A stretch of DNA of 44,748 nucleotides from Zygnema cylindricum (taxonomy: Eukaryota; Streptophyta; Zygnematophyceae; Zygnematales; Zygnemataceae), in NCBI GenBank assembly GCA_037447655.1, contig JBBHKE010001366.1:1-44748 (forward strand), written 5' to 3'. The notes beneath the pieces are model-generated. The model did no database searches. It saw only the letters and a list, made by a program, of their open reading frames with translations, and had not been told where the DNA came from. Positions 43,090 through 44,748 of this stretch are shown here, piece by piece. A program made the translations under genes and the position numbers. Within the stretch, counting starts at the first letter, position 1, and each line of letters starts with the position of its first letter.

Positions 43090-44748
43090 CCCCCCACCAA
43101 AAGATGAGGGGAAGTCATAATGTGGCGTAGTGAAGGGAAAGGACCTTAGATCTAGGCTCATCGGAACCGAAAAAGGATATTGTCACGTAGAGAGGGAAAA
43201 CGACATTAGATCCATCAACGCATTGCCACGGAGAGGGAGTGTTGTCGCATAATGAAAGGAAATGACCTTAGATTTCTAAGCGCATCGAGAGAGAGGAAGT
43301 GGTGTCACGTGGAGAGGGGAAATGACCTTAGATTTGTAAGTGGATCGCGAGGAAGAGGAAGTGGTTTTGTGTAGCGAGGGAAAATGACCTTAAATCCGTA
43401 GGTGCACGGAGATAGAGAGGAAATGTTGTCAGTAATGAGGAGAAATGGCCTTAGATATGTAGGCGCATCGCGACAAAGAGGTGTTGTCGCGTAGTGAGGG
43501 GAAATGACCTTAGATTCGTAGGTGCATCGAGACAATAAAGAAATGTTGTCGCGTAATAAGGGGAAATCACCTTATAATCCTAGGTGCACTGTGATGGAGA
43601 GGAGTTGTTGTTGCGTCGTGAGGGGAATTGACCTTACTTTCATTCAACGGATGGCAACGGAGAGGAAGTGTTGAAGCGTAGTGTGGGGAAATGACCTTAA
43701 ATCCATAAGTGGATCTCGACAAAGAAGGCGTGATTATGTGTGGTGAGGAGAAATGACCTTAGATTTCTAGGTGAATGGTGTCAACGAGAAGGTGTTGTTC
43801 CATAGTGAGGGAAAATGACCTTAAATTAGTAGGTGCTTCAAGACGTAGAGGAGGTGTTGTTGCGTAGTGAAGGGAAATGACCTCAGATCTAGGCGCATCG
43901 GAACCGAAAAAGGATATTGTCACGTAGAGAGGTAAAATGGCTTTAGATCTGTCAACCCATTGCCACAGAGAGAGTGTGTTGTGGCATAGTGAAATGAGAT
44001 GACCTTAGATTTCTACGTGCATCGGGAGAGAGAGGAATTGGTGTCACGTAGAGAGGGGAAATGGCATTAGATTTGTAAGTGGATCATGAGGAAGAGGAAG
44101 TGGTTTTGTGTAGCGAGGGAAAATGACCTTAAATCCATGGGTGCATCAAGACAGAGAGGAAATGTTGTCCGTAATGAGGGGAAATGACCTTAGATCTGTA
44201 GGCGCATCGCGACAAAGAGGTGTTATCATGTAGTGAGGGGAAATGACCTTAGATGCGTAGGTCTGTCCGCAGAGAATTTCTTCCCACGTAGTGAAGGGAA
44301 ATGACCTTAAATCCGTCAGTGCATTGCGACACACCGGAAGTCTTGTGGCGTAACGAGGGGAAATGACCTTAAATCCGTCAGTGCATTGCGACACAACGGA
44401 AGTCTTGTGGCGTAACGAGGGGAAATGACCTTAAATCCGTCAACGCATCATGATGGAGAGGTTCTGTTGTCGCATCGTGAGGGGAAATGACCTAAGACAC
44501 GTAGGCGCATTGCGACGTAGAAGAAGTGTTGTCACGTAATGAGGGAAATGACCTTAGATCCATCAACACATTGCGACGAATAAGTATTATTATACACGAA
44601 TAATGTGTGGTCGAGTAGTGAAGGGAAGTTTATTAAGATATGTTAGTGTATCGCAGAAGTGAGTAAGTGTTGCGACATCGTGAGGTGAAATGACCTTAGA
44701 TCCGTGGGTCCATTTCGATAGGAAGGAAGTTGTGACTTGTAGTGAGTG
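43090..44748. repeat. 61-bp satellite array, 12-mer higher-order organisation
   Basis: The word GGGGAAATGACCTTA(G/A)AT recurs about every 61 bp, some 27 monomers to the window end. Single monomers differ considerably, but blocks 739 bp apart match closely: GTGGTTTTGTGTAGCGAGGG at 43361 and 44100, and GAACCGAAAAAGGATATTGT at about 43168 and 43907. The array continues beyond the window. Confidence 0.9.

Noticed and set aside
43305-44394. Repetitive minus-strand peptides (SRCTYESKVISPHYATTP type) in the satellite
   Set aside because: The 61-bp monomer is not a multiple of three, so frames break regularly. Treated as non-coding.
43090-44748. CRISPR-like spacing of conserved blocks
   Set aside because: Monomers are contiguous diverged tandem repeats without unique spacers, in a eukaryotic context.

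Overview
The window looks like nuclear DNA of a streptophyte (green plant lineage), most likely a charophycean alga or another early-diverging plant. The host gene is a plant-type PA-domain subtilase with 12 exons, GT-AG introns and an algal-style Ser-Pro (HRGP) tail. The transposons are plant-like Ty3/Gypsy, Copia-type gag-only elements, hAT MITEs and TA-flanked MITEs. One Gypsy element carries a cytosine methyltransferase, a cargo reported from charophytes. The species cannot be fixed from the sequence alone. No tRNA, rRNA or CRISPR array was recognised.

Layout. 1-4733: gene-free DNA made of nested MITEs and a dispersed repeat split by a 2.3-kb insertion with an 8-bp target duplication. 4734-25244: one old Ty3/Gypsy retrotransposon on the minus strand, about 10.2 kb of its own sequence, interrupted by two younger insertions. 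Read from high to low coordinates it is: LTR, gag (CCHC knuckle), C5-cytosine DNA methyltransferase (DNMT), linker with an 11-residue repeat, RT, RNase H, integrase (HHCC, DDE), GPY/F-like module, C-terminal PHD finger, LTR. It is decayed by stops and frameshifts. The first insertion (19393-23755) is a near-pristine LTR-gag-LTR (TR-GAG) element with an intact 625-codon Copia-type gag, a half-tRNA primer site and a 20-bp target duplication. The second (10631-16307) is a rearranged pair of related TR-GAG elements with 1-kb LTRs in inverted orientation at its two ends. It sits at the gag/DNMT boundary, and the N-terminal DNMT motifs are missing there.

25245-32818: gene-free DNA with MITEs of three families, two with perfect 8-bp target duplications, in a background rich in the tetranucleotide GTAC. 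32881-40279: the only intact host gene found. I could assemble 12 exons with fully consistent splice phases into a 1,222-residue secreted subtilisin-like protease (I9 propeptide, Asp160/His235/Asn345/Ser588, PA insert, Fn3-like domain). It is fused to a tail of about 430 residues that is extensin/pherophorin-like. 40280-42470: nothing coding recognised. 42471-42938: another hAT MITE with its target duplication. About 43090 to the end: a 61-bp satellite with a 12-monomer (739-bp) higher-order period, running off the window.

The two most notable things are the Gypsy element combining a DNA-methylation writer (DNMT) with a chromatin-reader-type PHD finger, and the protease-HRGP chimera.
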